From the NCBI RefSeq assembly GCF_900113925.1, contig NZ_FORD01000008.1:1-64000 (forward strand): 64,000 bases of DNA, written 5' to 3'. Both the position numbers and the translations under genes were made by a program. Positions 7,778-16,823 of the stretch are shown here, piece by piece (position 1 is the first letter of the stretch; each line of letters opens with the position of its first letter). Below the pieces are notes generated by a model. It did not search any database, was not told where the DNA came from, and saw only the letters and a program-made list of their open reading frames with translations. The stretch is from Nitrosomonas sp. Nm34. GTDB lineage: Bacteria; Pseudomonadota; Gammaproteobacteria; Burkholderiales; Nitrosomonadaceae.

Positions 7778-10186
7778 TTAGTCATCTCGGTTAGGGGCTA
7801 AAACTTCCCGGTTACCATTACTTTGCATGGCAGAAACAAGACCAGCGCGTTCCATTTCTTCGATCAGGCGCGCTGCGCGATTGTAACCGATACGCAATTG
7901 TCTCTGCACCAGTGAGATCGAAGCGCGGCGTGATTTGAGCACAATGGCTACTGCTTCATCATACAGTGGATCCGATTCCCCTCCTGCCTGCCTGCCCGTT
8001 TCACCATTCTCACCGCTCAATTCACTGTCTTCATCGCTTGCTTTGAGCACTTCCTCAACATAGCACGGTTCGCCGTGTTCCTTGAGATATTCCACCACTT
8101 GATGCACTTCATGGTCAGCCACGAATGCGCCATGGACCCGCTGCGGATAACCGCTGCCTGGTGGCAGGTAGAGCATGTCACCCTGACCAAGCAAGGCTTC
8201 TGCACCCATTTGATCAAGAATGGTACGCGAATCAATTTTACTGGAAACCTGGAAAGCGACTCGAGTAGGAATATTGGCTTTGATCAGACCTGTGATAACA
8301 TCGACCGAAGGCCGTTGTGTTGCCAGTAGCAGATGGATGCCCGCCGCACGAGCTTTCTGTGCAAGCCGCGCGATCAGTTTCTCGACCTTTTTCCCCATGA
8401 TCATCATCAGATCAGCCAGCTCATCGATCACCACCACAATCAGTGGCATTTCTTCCAGTTGCGCCGGTCCATCCGGCGCTATACTCAGAGGATTAGTCAG
8501 GATTTCCTCATTATTTTTGGCATCACGGACTTTCTGGTTATAGCCAGCAAGGTTACGCACTCCGAGCGAGGACATCAGCTTATAACGCCGTTCCATTTCA
8601 GCCACGCACCAGTTGAGCGCATTGGCTGCATCACGCATATCCGTCACCACCGAAGTCAGCAAATGAGGAATTCCTTCATAAACGGACAGCTCCAGCATTT
8701 TCGGGTCAATCAGAATGAGCCGGACTTGCTCAGGTGTGGCTTTGTAAAGCAGACTCAGAATGACTGCATTGATCGCCACTGATTTACCCGAGCCGGTCGT
8801 ACCTGCCACCAGTGCATGCGGCATTTTCGCGAGATCAGATACAATCGGGCGACCGCTGATATCCTTGCCGAGTGCAATGGTCAAAGGTGATGCCATATCC
8901 GCATACGGCTGAGAACTGAGGATCTCATACAGCCGAACCATTTGCCGCTTGGGATTAGGAATCTCCAGACCCATCGTAGTTTTGCCAGGAATGGTTTCGA
9001 CCACACGAATGCTGGCAACGGAAAGCGCGCGCGCCAGATCCTTGACGAGATTAATGATTTGATTGCCTTTAACACCGACAGCAGGTTCAATTTCATAACG
9101 CGTAATGACCGGCCCAGGATGGGCAGACACTACTTTGACTTCAACCCCAAACTCCTGCAACCTGCGTTCAATCAGACGGGAAGTAAATTCCAGCGTGTCA
9201 TTAGATAACAGCTCAACATCTTTTTGCGGCTCATCCAGCAAATGAAGCGGTGGCAACAGCGGATCAGATGAATCGGTAAAAGAAGAGGTTATTTTTTCTT
9301 TAACAGGGCGAGCCGGTTTCTGAATAGCGGTTTCAGGCAGCTCTATCCGAAACGGTGGGGAAGAAGGCTCGGCAGGAGGCTTTTTTTGATTCTCTCTGAC
9401 AGGCTTTCTCGGCACCTCCCTGATCGGCTCATTGTCTTCTTTATCTTCCTTAAAACGCATGGGAGCCTCTCTGATCGACTCATTGTCTTGTTTATTTTTC
9501 TTAAAGCGCATCAAGAAGGAAATTACTTCATGGCGACGATCTCGCAGAGCCAATAAGCGGTTCCATAGAGATAGGCAAGATTCTTCAATAGCTTCGCCTA
9601 TCATTTCAGTGATGCGTACCCAGGATAACCCGGAAAACAGACTGAATCCTATCGCCATCAAAATGACCAGAATGAGCGAGGTACCAGTAAAACCGAGTAT
9701 CAGGGAAAGACTTTTACTCAGGGTTTCGCCCAGTATTCCTCCCGGTACCAAGGGAAGTGATAGGTTAATCGTATTCAAACGAAGTGACTCGAAACCGCTA
9801 CTGGCTGTCAGCAGAATCATAAAGCCTGTCAGTGAAATGAGCAGTGCACGTGGATCAAAGATACTGGCAATATCGATGCGGCGGTAGCTCCAGAAGACTG
9901 CCGAAAGGAAAAAAACCACCCACCACCACGCTGAAGCACCAAACAGGTAGAGCAACAAATCTGCCAGCCATGCACCGGCTCTTCCCCCGGCATTACCGAT
10001 CTGATCGATATGATCGCTATGTGACCAACCAGGATCAGCACGATCAAAACTAATAAAAATCAATATCAGATACAAGGCAATGCCGCTTAGTATCAGACAG
10101 CCTGCTTCTCGGAACAATTTGGCGATTCTTGGCGGCAAAGGATTAGTATTAGCCTTTTTCGCCATTGGTTTATTGACAGCGGCCAT
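7778..10186 (-). CDS. ftsK: DNA translocase FtsK
   Basis: An 802-residue septal DNA pump that moves chromosome ends during division and activates XerCD. The N-terminal membrane domain has about four helices (residues 28-180). A short charged linker follows, then the RecA-like motor with Walker A GTTGSGKS (462-469) and Walker [16 protein letters not shown]. The C-terminal winged-helix gamma domain ([20 protein letters not shown]) reads KOPS sites. The linker contains a 17-residue tandem duplication ([17 protein letters not shown] at 226-242, [17 protein letters not shown] at 243-259). Starts at residue 1 (10186) and Met8 (10165) are both possible; neither has a clear ribosome-binding site. Confidence 0.97.
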   Translation of the reverse strand: MAAVNKPMAKKANTNPLPPRIAKLFREAGCLILSGIALYLILIFISFDRADPGWSHSDHIDQIGNAGGRAGAWLADLLLYLFGASAWWWVVFFLSAVFWSYRRIDIASIFDPRALLISLTGFMILLTASSGFESLRLNTINLSLPLVPGGILGETLSKSLSLILGFTGTSLILVILMAIGFSLFSGLSWVRITEMIGEAIEESCLSLWNRLLALRDRRHEVISFLMRFKKNKQDNESIREAPMRFKEDKEDNEPIREVPRKPVRENQKKPPAEPSSPPFRIELPETAIQKPARPVKEKITSSFTDSSDPLLPPLHLLDEPQKDVELLSNDTLEFTSRLIERRLQEFGVEVKVVSAHPGPVITRYEIEPAVGVKGNQIINLVKDLARALSVASIRVVETIPGKTTMGLEIPNPKRQMVRLYEILSSQPYADMASPLTIALGKDISGRPIVSDLAKMPHALVAGTTGSGKSVAINAVILSLLYKATPEQVRLILIDPKMLELSVYEGIPHLLTSVVTDMRDAANALNWCVAEMERRYKLMSSLGVRNLAGYNQKVRDAKNNEEILTNPLSIAPDGPAQLEEMPLIVVVIDELADLMMIMGKKVEKLIARLAQKARAAGIHLLLATQRPSVDVITGLIKANIPTRVAFQVSSKIDSRTILDQMGAEALLGQGDMLYLPPGSGYPQRVHGAFVADHEVHQVVEYLKEHGEPCYVEEVLKASDEDSELSGENGETGRQAGGESDPLYDEAVAIVLKSRRASISLVQRQLRIGYNRAARLIEEMERAGLVSAMQSNGNREVLAPNRDD

Positions 10187-10417
10187 GCGAATATTAGAAA
10201 TAAAGAAACAAAACCCAGTTTGAGGTTATGAAAATTATAAAGAAATTATTAAGCAAATTTTTACCATTATCCGTGCATACCCTTATGAATCAGAGAAACA
10301 ATAAGCATATGGATCAGTATCTCATCATAAGTAAGCTATTATGGTCTATGGTCAAACTTTCTGGTGAAACAGCCTTCTTACGAAATCTGAGCAATGGTTG
10401 AATTCAGAAAAGCTTAT

Positions 10418-11386
10418 CTAATTGTTGGCAGTTTTAAGCAACTCAATGATCGCTGGATTCTTGGCCATATCCAATGCAGTTTTTCCGCTCGCACTTTTAA
10501 GCTCGGGATTCGCACCTTTTGCTAATAACAATTTAACCACATCCTCATGCTCGTGGAGGGCCGCCCACATCAATGCCGTGACGCCATCCTGATTCTGTTG
10601 GTCTATATTGGCACCTTTCGCCAGCAAGGTTTCAACCACAGTTGTCTGACCATTCTGGGCAGCCAATATCAGTGCGGTAAAATCGTTGACCGCCTTTAGA
10701 TTAGGCTGTGCACCACTGGCCAGCAGTGTTTCAACCACTGCCTGATGACCTGACAAAGCAGCTAAAATCAGCGCAGAAGCACCATTTGTGTCTTGCAGAT
10801 CAGGCTTGCCCCCTTTTGCTAGCAATGCCTTGACAATTTCCAAATGACCATTCTGAGCAGCCAAGTGCAGTGCAGTTGTTTGAGTCTCGTCTTGCAAATT
10901 CGGATTGGCTCCTTTTGCTAATAAAGTGTTGACGATAGCAGTATGACCAAGAGCAGAGGCAATCATCAAAGGTGATAAACCGTTTTTGTTTTGCAGATCG
11001 GGATTGGCGCCTTTAGCCAACAAGGCATCAACTATATCCGCATGGCCATTCTTAGCTGCTAGCAGCAACGCGGTTCCTCCTTGAACATTCTGGAGATCAA
11101 CCGCCGCATTATTTTTTAATAGTAAGTTCACGACAGCAGCATGGCCATTCTGCGCAGCCACCGCCAGTGCGGTAAACCCATCAGGGTTCTGCAGATCGAT
11201 CTTAATATCTTCTTTTGATGATTTTTCGACAGTTGCGATATCGCCTGTCATGGCTGCCTTGAGGAAATCGACTTCCTTATTGTCAGCAAAGCTCACCGAT
11301 GCCTGAATGAGCAGCATGGTGGTTACTATCGTTATAAAGTATAAGCACTTGAATTTCTCTCCAAGCAAAATTTTGATATCTTTCAT
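10418..11386 (-). CDS. Exported ankyrin-repeat protein
   Basis: Start taken at the ATG at 11386 (MKDIKILLGEKFKCLYFITI), preceded by AGGT. This gives a 322-residue protein with a signal peptide (LLIQASVSFA, then DNKEVDF). The rest is a run of about eight 33-residue ankyrin repeats (such as GFTALAVAAQNGHAAVV and GVTALMWAALHEHEDVV, then LLLAKGANPELKS). Ankyrin arrays bind proteins; a periplasmic or secreted location is inferred from the signal. No catalytic domain is seen. It is a single-gene unit behind ftsK, with no visible partner. Confidence 0.88.
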   Translation of the reverse strand: MKDIKILLGEKFKCLYFITIVTTMLLIQASVSFADNKEVDFLKAAMTGDIATVEKSSKEDIKIDLQNPDGFTALAVAAQNGHAAVVNLLLKNNAAVDLQNVQGGTALLLAAKNGHADIVDALLAKGANPDLQNKNGLSPLMIASALGHTAIVNTLLAKGANPNLQDETQTTALHLAAQNGHLEIVKALLAKGGKPDLQDTNGASALILAALSGHQAVVETLLASGAQPNLKAVNDFTALILAAQNGQTTVVETLLAKGANIDQQNQDGVTALMWAALHEHEDVVKLLLAKGANPELKSASGKTALDMAKNPAIIELLKTANN

Positions 11387-11481
11387 TAATCTACCTGAAA
11401 TAACGTGACCTTTAATAGGGGCCAAGTATAACGCACCCCCTTTCAAGTCGGGCTATTTTTTATAAGCAAAATAACACTCAA

Positions 11482-12237
11482 TCAAGGCTGTGCTCCGACT
11501 AACCAGCTTCCCCATGCTATCAACAGAACTCCGCCTATTCTGCAAATTAGCTGGCTCTTGCCAGGCACAATTTTTTCTGCCGTAACAAGTAAGGTGATCA
11601 GTGCCATACCTGGCAAATTCATTACGCCTACTGCAAACATGATGAGCATCTGCGCCCAACAACATCCCACGCAAACACTGCCGTGCTTTAACCCTACATA
11701 AAAAACACCCAGCGCACCTTCTCGCCATTCGGTTAATAAAAAACCCATCGGTGATCGACAGGATTGTAAAAAACCACTTTTCCAGGACGTCAATTGATAG
11801 ATGCCTGCACCGATAAAAATGGCAGCTGCCAAACGTTCATTCTGGTTATCCATCATGGGAGACAAAAAATGCAGCCCATGCATTTGCCACTGCAATCCTG
11901 TCATTACCATACTGAACACAGACCATACTACCAGGTAAGCCAGAATAAACAGGAGATTTAAATGATAAGAAGTTTGATACCGTTGCTTGCAGATCCGGGA
12001 AAATACCAGAAACATAGGAATAGCTGAGGGCAACATCATGGCAGCCATCATCACTGCCCACATGGAATAAACCCATCCGAAATCGATAAGCTGCCATGAT
12101 GAAATGTCTGCTGAAAGCATCCACATGTCCGACATCGGTAGTGAAGCCATCTGCCAATGCTGATGAAACAAATGGGCCCAAGCAACGATCACGACAGCTG
12201 ATAAGCATAGCAAAATCACGGATGGCGTATTAAGCAT
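11482..12237 (-). CDS. DUF2182 integral membrane protein
   Basis: About 251 residues with six or more hydrophobic helices, matching DUF2182 (predicted metal-binding integral membrane protein). Visible family motifs are WAVMMAAMMLPSAIPMFLVF, YQLTSWKSGFLQSCRSPMGF and the GSVCVGCCWAQMLIMFAVGV segment with Cys and Met residues suited to metal binding. Start chosen at the ATG at 12237; the GTG at 12246 is an alternative. A DUF1326 gene lies upstream on the same strand, a pairing commonly seen in proteobacteria. Function is unknown; transition-metal handling is a guess from the Cys/His/Met content. Confidence 0.8.
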   Translation of the reverse strand: MLNTPSVILLCLSAVVIVAWAHLFHQHWQMASLPMSDMWMLSADISSWQLIDFGWVYSMWAVMMAAMMLPSAIPMFLVFSRICKQRYQTSYHLNLLFILAYLVVWSVFSMVMTGLQWQMHGLHFLSPMMDNQNERLAAAIFIGAGIYQLTSWKSGFLQSCRSPMGFLLTEWREGALGVFYVGLKHGSVCVGCCWAQMLIMFAVGVMNLPGMALITLLVTAEKIVPGKSQLICRIGGVLLIAWGSWLVGAQP

Positions 12238-12260
12238 GATAAGCACATAACGGTTCTTAG

Positions 12261-12353
12261 TCCATTTCTAAATCAAACCTGACTTTGTCGGCTTTCCCTT
12301 GCCGTATGGTTGATATTGCCTGCGGCTCGCCTTCGCGTCAATTTGATTTGAAA
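12261..12353 (-). repeat. Dispersed ~100-bp palindromic repeat, copy C (inverted)
   Basis: Read on the minus strand it gives CAAATCAAATTGACGCGAAG, GGCGAGCCGCAGGCAATATC and AGCCGACAAAGTCAGGTTTG, then ATTTAGAAATGGA. This is the same element as copies D-G but in the opposite orientation. It sits between the DUF1326 and DUF2182 genes. Confidence 0.9.
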
Positions 12354-12452
12354 ACAAAATTATTCTCGATAAACAAACTGCAAAAATGAAGAAATTACTG
12401 TTCAGAATGTCATAACAGCTTCATTTAGATTCTGCGCCATTCTTGCCACTAT

Positions 12453-13061
12453 TCAAGGTTGGTAAACAAAAGGAGAATAAAATCCATTGCGCTCTGTAAA
12501 TTTCCAGACCTTATCGTAATCCTGATACTGATAATTGCTGGATCGTGCGACTACAGCTGGGTGACTGGTTACCACGCATAACGGTGGATTGTCAATGGTG
12601 GCATCGCCCCCTTTGATGCCTTGAATACCTTCGATTTCTGCCTGAGCAATGCCAGGAATACTCAGCTGCCGCTTATTACCTTGTTCCTGGTAATCGATTT
12701 TAACTTTTTTGGCTCCTAATACTTCACCGACAAAACTCATTAAAAGCGCGGGATGTCCACCCTGTTGGCCACTGAATATCTGGGTAATCGCATTGAACTG
12801 CTCATCATTCGCGCGCTCATCCACATAGAGGGCAGCCTGCCAGTTACCCTCTATCATAGTACCGGGAGAGTAACAGGCCAAAGCGACATTTAATCCATCC
12901 AGCAATTGATTCTCGAGGTGACCGGATTCGATATGCCAGGCAACCAGTAATTTGCAATTGCCTTCAGAGGGAGGTTGCAGCCAGATACAAGGGCAGGATG
13001 TGACACAATTACAGGTTTCAAAATAACTCCCCTGTAAACTCCAATTTGTTGTCTTATTCAT
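12453..13061 (-). CDS. DUF1326 domain-containing protein
   Basis: A 202-residue protein starting at the ATG at 13061 (MNKTTNWSLQGSYFETCNC). The hallmark CNCVTSCPCIW cysteine cluster near residues 16-26 and the LDGLNVALACYSPG and FTERNGFYSPF segments identify DUF1326. The cysteines could bind a metal or redox cofactor, but no activity is established. It is 20 bp downstream of the SDR gene and upstream of DUF2182, so a methyltransferase-SDR-DUF1326-DUF2182 transcription unit is likely, with repeat copy C inside it. Confidence 0.85.
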   Translation of the reverse strand: MNKTTNWSLQGSYFETCNCVTSCPCIWLQPPSEGNCKLLVAWHIESGHLENQLLDGLNVALACYSPGTMIEGNWQAALYVDERANDEQFNAITQIFSGQQGGHPALLMSFVGEVLGAKKVKIDYQEQGNKRQLSIPGIAQAEIEGIQGIKGGDATIDNPPLCVVTSHPAVVARSSNYQYQDYDKVWKFTERNGFYSPFVYQP

Positions 13062-13081
13062 ATTTTTTCTTGGTTGGGATA

Positions 13082-13816
13082 TCAAAAAGGTTCTTTAAAA
13101 GGCCGCAAATCCAATTCATGCGTCCATGCGCTGGGTGGTTGTTGATGAATTGCCCAATAGGTTTGTGCAATCGCATCGGGCTGCAGTAATCCCGCCTCGC
13201 CCTTTGCTTCCACGTATTGCGGGAACTGACTACGCGCTCGATCACCATCGATGACACCATCAATAATAGTATGAACGACATGAATGCCTTGAGAAGAAAA
13301 CTCCCTTGCCAACCCTTGTGCCAGTGCCCTTAAAGCAGCCTTGGCAGATGCAAATGCCGTAAAAGGAGGTCTGGCTCTCAAGGAAGCGGTTGCACCGGTA
13401 AAAAATAAAGTACCATGTCGCTGTGCTTGCATGATACCAATTGTTTGCTTGGCAAACAAAAAAGCGCCCAGGCAATTCTGCCGCCACAAGACAGCAAATG
13501 TTTTGGTATCCGTTTTCAGGAAGGGAGCGGGAATGTTGCTATCCACATTATAAGCGGCAATATCGATAGGATCACCACGTGATCGTACGATTTCAAACAA
13601 TCGCCTCACATCTTCATCGACTGTGATATCCGCCACAACGAGAGTAACTGACCCTCCTCTTTGTTCAATATGCTGCGCCACTTCTTTGAGCTTATCTCCA
13701 CTGCGGCCAGCAATAAAGACATGCAAACCTTTTTCAGCAAAGCAACTGGCAAGCGCTGCACCTAATCCGCGTACTGGCCCGACACCGGCGACGATGGCTG
13801 AAATCACTTGACTCAC
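13082..13816 (-). CDS. SDR family oxidoreductase with Phe in place of the catalytic Tyr
   Basis: A 244-residue Rossmann-fold protein of the short-chain dehydrogenase/reductase superfamily. The nucleotide-binding stretch is AGVGPVRGLGAALA (a GxxxGxG variant), and the usual NNAG is replaced by AAYNVDS. The active-site region reads GATASLRARPPFTAFASAKA: Ser is replaced by Ala/Thr-type residues and the YxxxK tyrosine by Phe (FASAK). A known SDR subgroup shares this FxxxK pattern, so its chemistry is unclear or non-classical. GTG start at 13816, sharing one base with the upstream TAG stop (TAGTG), which indicates coupling to the methyltransferase gene. Confidence 0.82.
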   Translation of the reverse strand: MSQVISAIVAGVGPVRGLGAALASCFAEKGLHVFIAGRSGDKLKEVAQHIEQRGGSVTLVVADITVDEDVRRLFEIVRSRGDPIDIAAYNVDSNIPAPFLKTDTKTFAVLWRQNCLGAFLFAKQTIGIMQAQRHGTLFFTGATASLRARPPFTAFASAKAALRALAQGLAREFSSQGIHVVHTIIDGVIDGDRARSQFPQYVEAKGEAGLLQPDAIAQTYWAIHQQPPSAWTHELDLRPFKEPF

Positions 13817-14472
13817 TATCCTATTCTGCCAAAGATCAGCGAAAAGTTATTGCTCGGCATCTCGATCTGCTCTTTAAGCTCCAGCCCATACTTTGCCGCA
13901 ACTTTTTTTAAATCCGCTATATCTTTGAGCCCCCATTCTTCAGCACCTGCCGAACGAAGTGTTGCATCAAATTCTTGGTTTGAATCGGTAGAAAATTCTC
14001 CATGAACCTGGAAAGGACCATAAATCAACAAAAATCCATCGTCTTTAAGCAGATGTTGCGCACATTTCATCATGCCATCCGCAATCGAAACAGGTGCCAC
14101 CTGAAAAATATTGATACAGAAAATTGCAGCAAATGATTTTTCCGGTCCCGGATTAAACCAGGTCTCCGGCTTGGTTAAGTCCAGATGAACAGGATCAGCA
14201 ATGTTGTTGTTGCCGCGTTCACTGGTCAGCTTTTGGATATTGTCAAACACCTCGGTATCCTTATCGGATGGCTGAAAATGCAAATGATCAAAATGGGGTG
14301 CAAAATAATTGATGTGCATGCCACTGCCACTAGCTAACTCCAGGATGCGTTCAGGATCTTTGGGTAACTTCTCTTTGAGCAAACCGAGAATGGGTTCGCG
14401 GTTGCGCGAGCCTGCCCAGGCAACGTACTCGCTTAACGGATGGGGATCTAAAGGCGGCATTTCTTGATTCAT
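13816..14472 (-). CDS. DUF938 SAM-dependent methyltransferase-like protein
   Basis: A 218-residue class I methyltransferase fold. Motif I is ILELASGSGMHINYFAPHFD, followed by LHFQPSDKDTEVFDNI and INIFQVAPVSIADGMM, as in the DUF938 family. Start is the ATG at 14472 with AGGAG nine bases upstream. Methyl acceptor unknown. It is the first gene of a tightly spaced unit with the SDR and DUF1326 genes downstream. Confidence 0.85.
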   Translation of the reverse strand: MNQEMPPLDPHPLSEYVAWAGSRNREPILGLLKEKLPKDPERILELASGSGMHINYFAPHFDHLHFQPSDKDTEVFDNIQKLTSERGNNNIADPVHLDLTKPETWFNPGPEKSFAAIFCINIFQVAPVSIADGMMKCAQHLLKDDGFLLIYGPFQVHGEFSTDSNQEFDATLRSAGAEEWGLKDIADLKKVAAKYGLELKEQIEMPSNNFSLIFGRIG

Positions 14473-14589
14473 ACGCAACTTCTCCTGATTATGAAGTAAT
14501 ATCAAAGGAATCGATTCGTTGACATTTAACTGATTATTATAAGAAACATTAAGGCAAAATAAAAACTACCGATCCGAAGCGAATCAGAC

Positions 14590-15003
14590 TTAGCCTGCCC
14601 AATGCAGCGCCTGGTTAGCAAATTCAAGCAGATCCTGGGTACGATGCTCGATCACATCAATTAAGATATGCATATCTAAATCCTGGTATTCATGCACCAG
14701 AATATTTCGGAATCCAACCATACCTTGCAGTTTACGCATCATTGCCTCATCGATTATCCCGGCTTGCGCTAGCAGGGTAAAGGATTCACGGCTATCGCGT
14801 GGCAAGCCGAGTTTGCGAATTTTCACCAGATGATTGGCTATATCGATTGTTAATTCGGCGGCACGTTGCAAATTCATCGCCACCGCATCCAGACGAAGCT
14901 GATCCTTGACAAAGGGCAAACCGGTTTCCATGCGGTAATATTGATCGATTTGCTTGAGGCAACGTTCAATACTGATTTTCTTACTGAGAATAATATCGTT
15001 CAT
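14590..15003 (-). CDS. hepT: HepT-type toxin (HEPN, DUF86)
   Basis: A 137-residue HEPN-fold protein, the toxin of the MntA-HepT system. The RNase-type motif R-x4-H-x-Y is present as RNILVHEY within MVGFRNILVHEYQDLDMHIL. The start ATG at 15003 overlaps the mntA stop as ATGA. HepT is described as an RNase or translation inhibitor that is silenced when MntA attaches AMP units to the tyrosine next to the motif; that tyrosine is present here. Confidence 0.9.
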   Translation of the reverse strand: MNDIILSKKISIERCLKQIDQYYRMETGLPFVKDQLRLDAVAMNLQRAAELTIDIANHLVKIRKLGLPRDSRESFTLLAQAGIIDEAMMRKLQGMVGFRNILVHEYQDLDMHILIDVIEHRTQDLLEFANQALHWAG

Positions 15004-15455
15004 GAATCGTAGAATTTTCCGCTGCGTAAACCTTCCGCTAAAATATCCGCACGTTCCTCGTTGAGCTTTTGATAGAACGAGAGCACCAGCATTTCAAATT
15101 CATCGGCAGCCGTTCCAGTGCTCTGAAAAAGCCGCTCACCACTCATAATAATCTCCTTTTGCAACACTGTCGGAGCCAGGCGCAGATTGATCAAGTCTAC
15201 ATCCTTGTTCACCGCTATTTGCAGCGCCTGATGTAGCTCACTGAATAAAAGCGAACCCGTCTCTTTCGCCTGCTTGGGCGGCAACAACACGGCGATATCT
15301 ACATCGCTTTCAGGTTGTTCATATTCCGTACCCCATGATCCAAACAGGTAAACCGCCTGGGTATCCGGCCAGGCATTCAAAATCCACTGAACCAGCTGTT
15401 CCGCGCTGTTCACGATATCATCCCTACATTCGCTGTGGTATCGCTGATTAATCAT
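15000..15455 (-). CDS. mntA: MntA-type antitoxin (minimal nucleotidyltransferase)
   Basis: A protein of about 151 residues with the nucleotidyltransferase signature GSWGTEYEQPESDVDIAVL, fitting GS-x10-D-x-D. In the characterised systems MntA transfers AMP to HepT to neutralise it. The start is taken at the ATG at 15455; the GTG at 15467 would add four residues, and neither has a strong ribosome-binding site. It overlaps hepT by 4 bp, the expected operon arrangement. The C-terminal extension FEMLVLSFYQKLNEERADIL is typical of this subfamily. Confidence 0.9.
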   Translation of the reverse strand: MINQRYHSECRDDIVNSAEQLVQWILNAWPDTQAVYLFGSWGTEYEQPESDVDIAVLLPPKQAKETGSLLFSELHQALQIAVNKDVDLINLRLAPTVLQKEIIMSGERLFQSTGTAADEFEMLVLSFYQKLNEERADILAEGLRSGKFYDS

Positions 15456-15653
15456 TCTTATACTCACGAAACCCGATTTGATAAAGTTAAAGTTAAACCG
15501 TTATGCTGTTTTGAACCCGGTACGGGTAAAACTGGTAGATCAACCTGGGACGTGGCCATGGAGTAGCTATAATACAATGGTTGGTGAAACTTTAGTGCCA
15601 TTATGCGGCTGTGCGGTGCGCCGATATCTTAAACTGTAATGTTGAGCTGAGGA

Positions 15654-16334
15654 TCATTTCTCACTGTTTCCCACGGTGTATGCCAGCGCCCTGCGTAGTG
15701 AATCAAGGAGGGTATCGTAGGCACCGCTTTTTGTGTTCTGATCGAGTTGTTTCATCAGATTGTCTTGTGCCTGTATTGCTTCCTGAAGTGGAATATCAAG
15801 GCCGTCACAGGCAAGCATGTGTCGCGCCTTCTTGAGCAGCACCAAAGGATCGCCGCCTTCTTCTCCCTGCATGATGTCCTCGGCGCGACCAATCAAATCA
15901 TCGGCAGTGCTTACAGTCGTTTCATTCGGCAGGGTTAGCAGGTATGTCTGTAACAAGGGGAACCATGCAAGCATCTGGGCATAATCCCCACCCGTTCTTG
16001 ATTGTATGATGGCATCAATCAACAAAATGGTTCGTGCCGCTACCCCGCGACTGGCGGCTAGCCGCAATATGGTTCCAGCAGAAGCCAGTTTACTGATCGC
16101 AGTCTTCTGGTCCTTATCTACCAGCGCCGCTCTGGAACTCATGACCAAACCCAAGCTGGCAGAGAGTTCCTCCGCCGAGATTAGTAGGATATTCCTGCTC
16201 GGGCAGTAGTTCCCGGGTTCTGGAGAGATGGCAGCTGTAGTTGCAGCGGAGGATGGCATGCTGAACAACAAGACCATAAAAGACACGCATGCCCATAACA
16301 GGTGTTTGCTAATATGTACAGGTTGTCGATTCAA
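15654..16334 (-). CDS. Exported hypothetical protein
   Basis: The best start is the TTG at 16334, which has GGAGG seven bases upstream. It yields a 226-residue precursor with signal peptide (LLWACVSFMVLLFSMPSSAA). The mature protein looks wholly helical, rich in Ala and Leu, with a single CP near its start and a later ACDGLD cysteine. I do not recognise a family; a loose resemblance to YfdX-like helical periplasmic proteins is not strong enough to name it. It stands alone between the MntA-HepT pair and a repeat-bearing gap. Confidence 0.6.
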   Translation of the reverse strand: MNRQPVHISKHLLWACVSFMVLLFSMPSSAATTAAISPEPGNYCPSRNILLISAEELSASLGLVMSSRAALVDKDQKTAISKLASAGTILRLAASRGVAARTILLIDAIIQSRTGGDYAQMLAWFPLLQTYLLTLPNETTVSTADDLIGRAEDIMQGEEGGDPLVLLKKARHMLACDGLDIPLQEAIQAQDNLMKQLDQNTKSGAYDTLLDSLRRALAYTVGNSEK

Positions 16335-16444
16335 CGGTTTGCCTCCATTATGCAAATTGCTGCTGTGAGTGTATAAGTAAAATAAACGCTCTTTTTGATC
16401 AAGCTCTGGTGCTTCAATAGATTATAGAAAAACACTGGTCAAAG

Positions 16445-16463
16445 AAATACGTGCAAACACGTA
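16445..16463. repeat. Short hairpin repeat, first copy (TACGTG-CAAA-CACGTA)
   Basis: AAATACGTGCAAACACGTA contains a 6-bp perfect stem with a 4-base loop. The identical 19 bases recur at 27065-27083, also between genes. Could be a protein-binding operator or a small dispersed repeat. Confidence 0.7.
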
Positions 16464-16522
16464 AGAGTAATCCTTTATTGACGGACACGAATAAAATAAT
16501 AGCGACCTAAAAACGACTATCC

Positions 16523-16538
16523 CCGCTGCATGCAGCGG
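16523..16538. repeat. Perfect 16-bp palindrome CCGCTGCATGCAGCGG
   Basis: Self-complementary over all 16 bases and lacking a T-run, so not a standard terminator. It lies downstream of the truncated methyltransferase-like ORF, in a 260-bp gap without genes (16335-16596). Confidence 0.75.
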
Positions 16539-16596
16539 AATGTTATGGTCGAATTTTGCATGCTTCGATGCTTCCCACATAGGGCTTACTCAGAAC

Positions 16597-16812
16597 TCAG
16601 CAATTATTTTTGTATTGCCAAGCAAAAAGTCTGAAGGGCAGCACGATGTTACACACTTCGTTCGTCTTACTATTCCAGACCAACTCCACTTCGCGCTTAT
16701 CTTCGAATAGCAGGAAACGGTATTTGTCCGGCAGCGTCCCCGCTTCCAGGCTCTGCGTGATATCGCGAATTTCGTTGTCAGTCAGTTTCATCTTGCTCTT
16801 CTTATCAGCCAC
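16597..16812 (-). pseudogene. Probable N-terminal remnant of a DNA methyltransferase (type III Mod-like)
   Basis: A 71-residue frame (GTG start at 16812). The text KMKLTDNEIRDITQSLEAG, PDKYRFLLFEDKREVELVWN and TNEVCNIVLPF resembles what I recall as the N-terminus of type III-type site-specific adenine methyltransferases, which are over 500 residues long. The match breaks off at RLFAWQYKNNC and a stop, and no DPPY motif or target-recognition region follows. It is therefore likely a leftover. It could instead be a genuine small protein; the family assignment is from memory. Confidence 0.45.
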
Positions 16813-16823
16813 ATGGACCTCAG

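Noticed and set aside
13062-13085. TTG start of the DUF1326 gene overlapping the SDR stop
   Set aside because: The ATG at 13061 fits the family start better and no ribosome-binding site supports the TTG.
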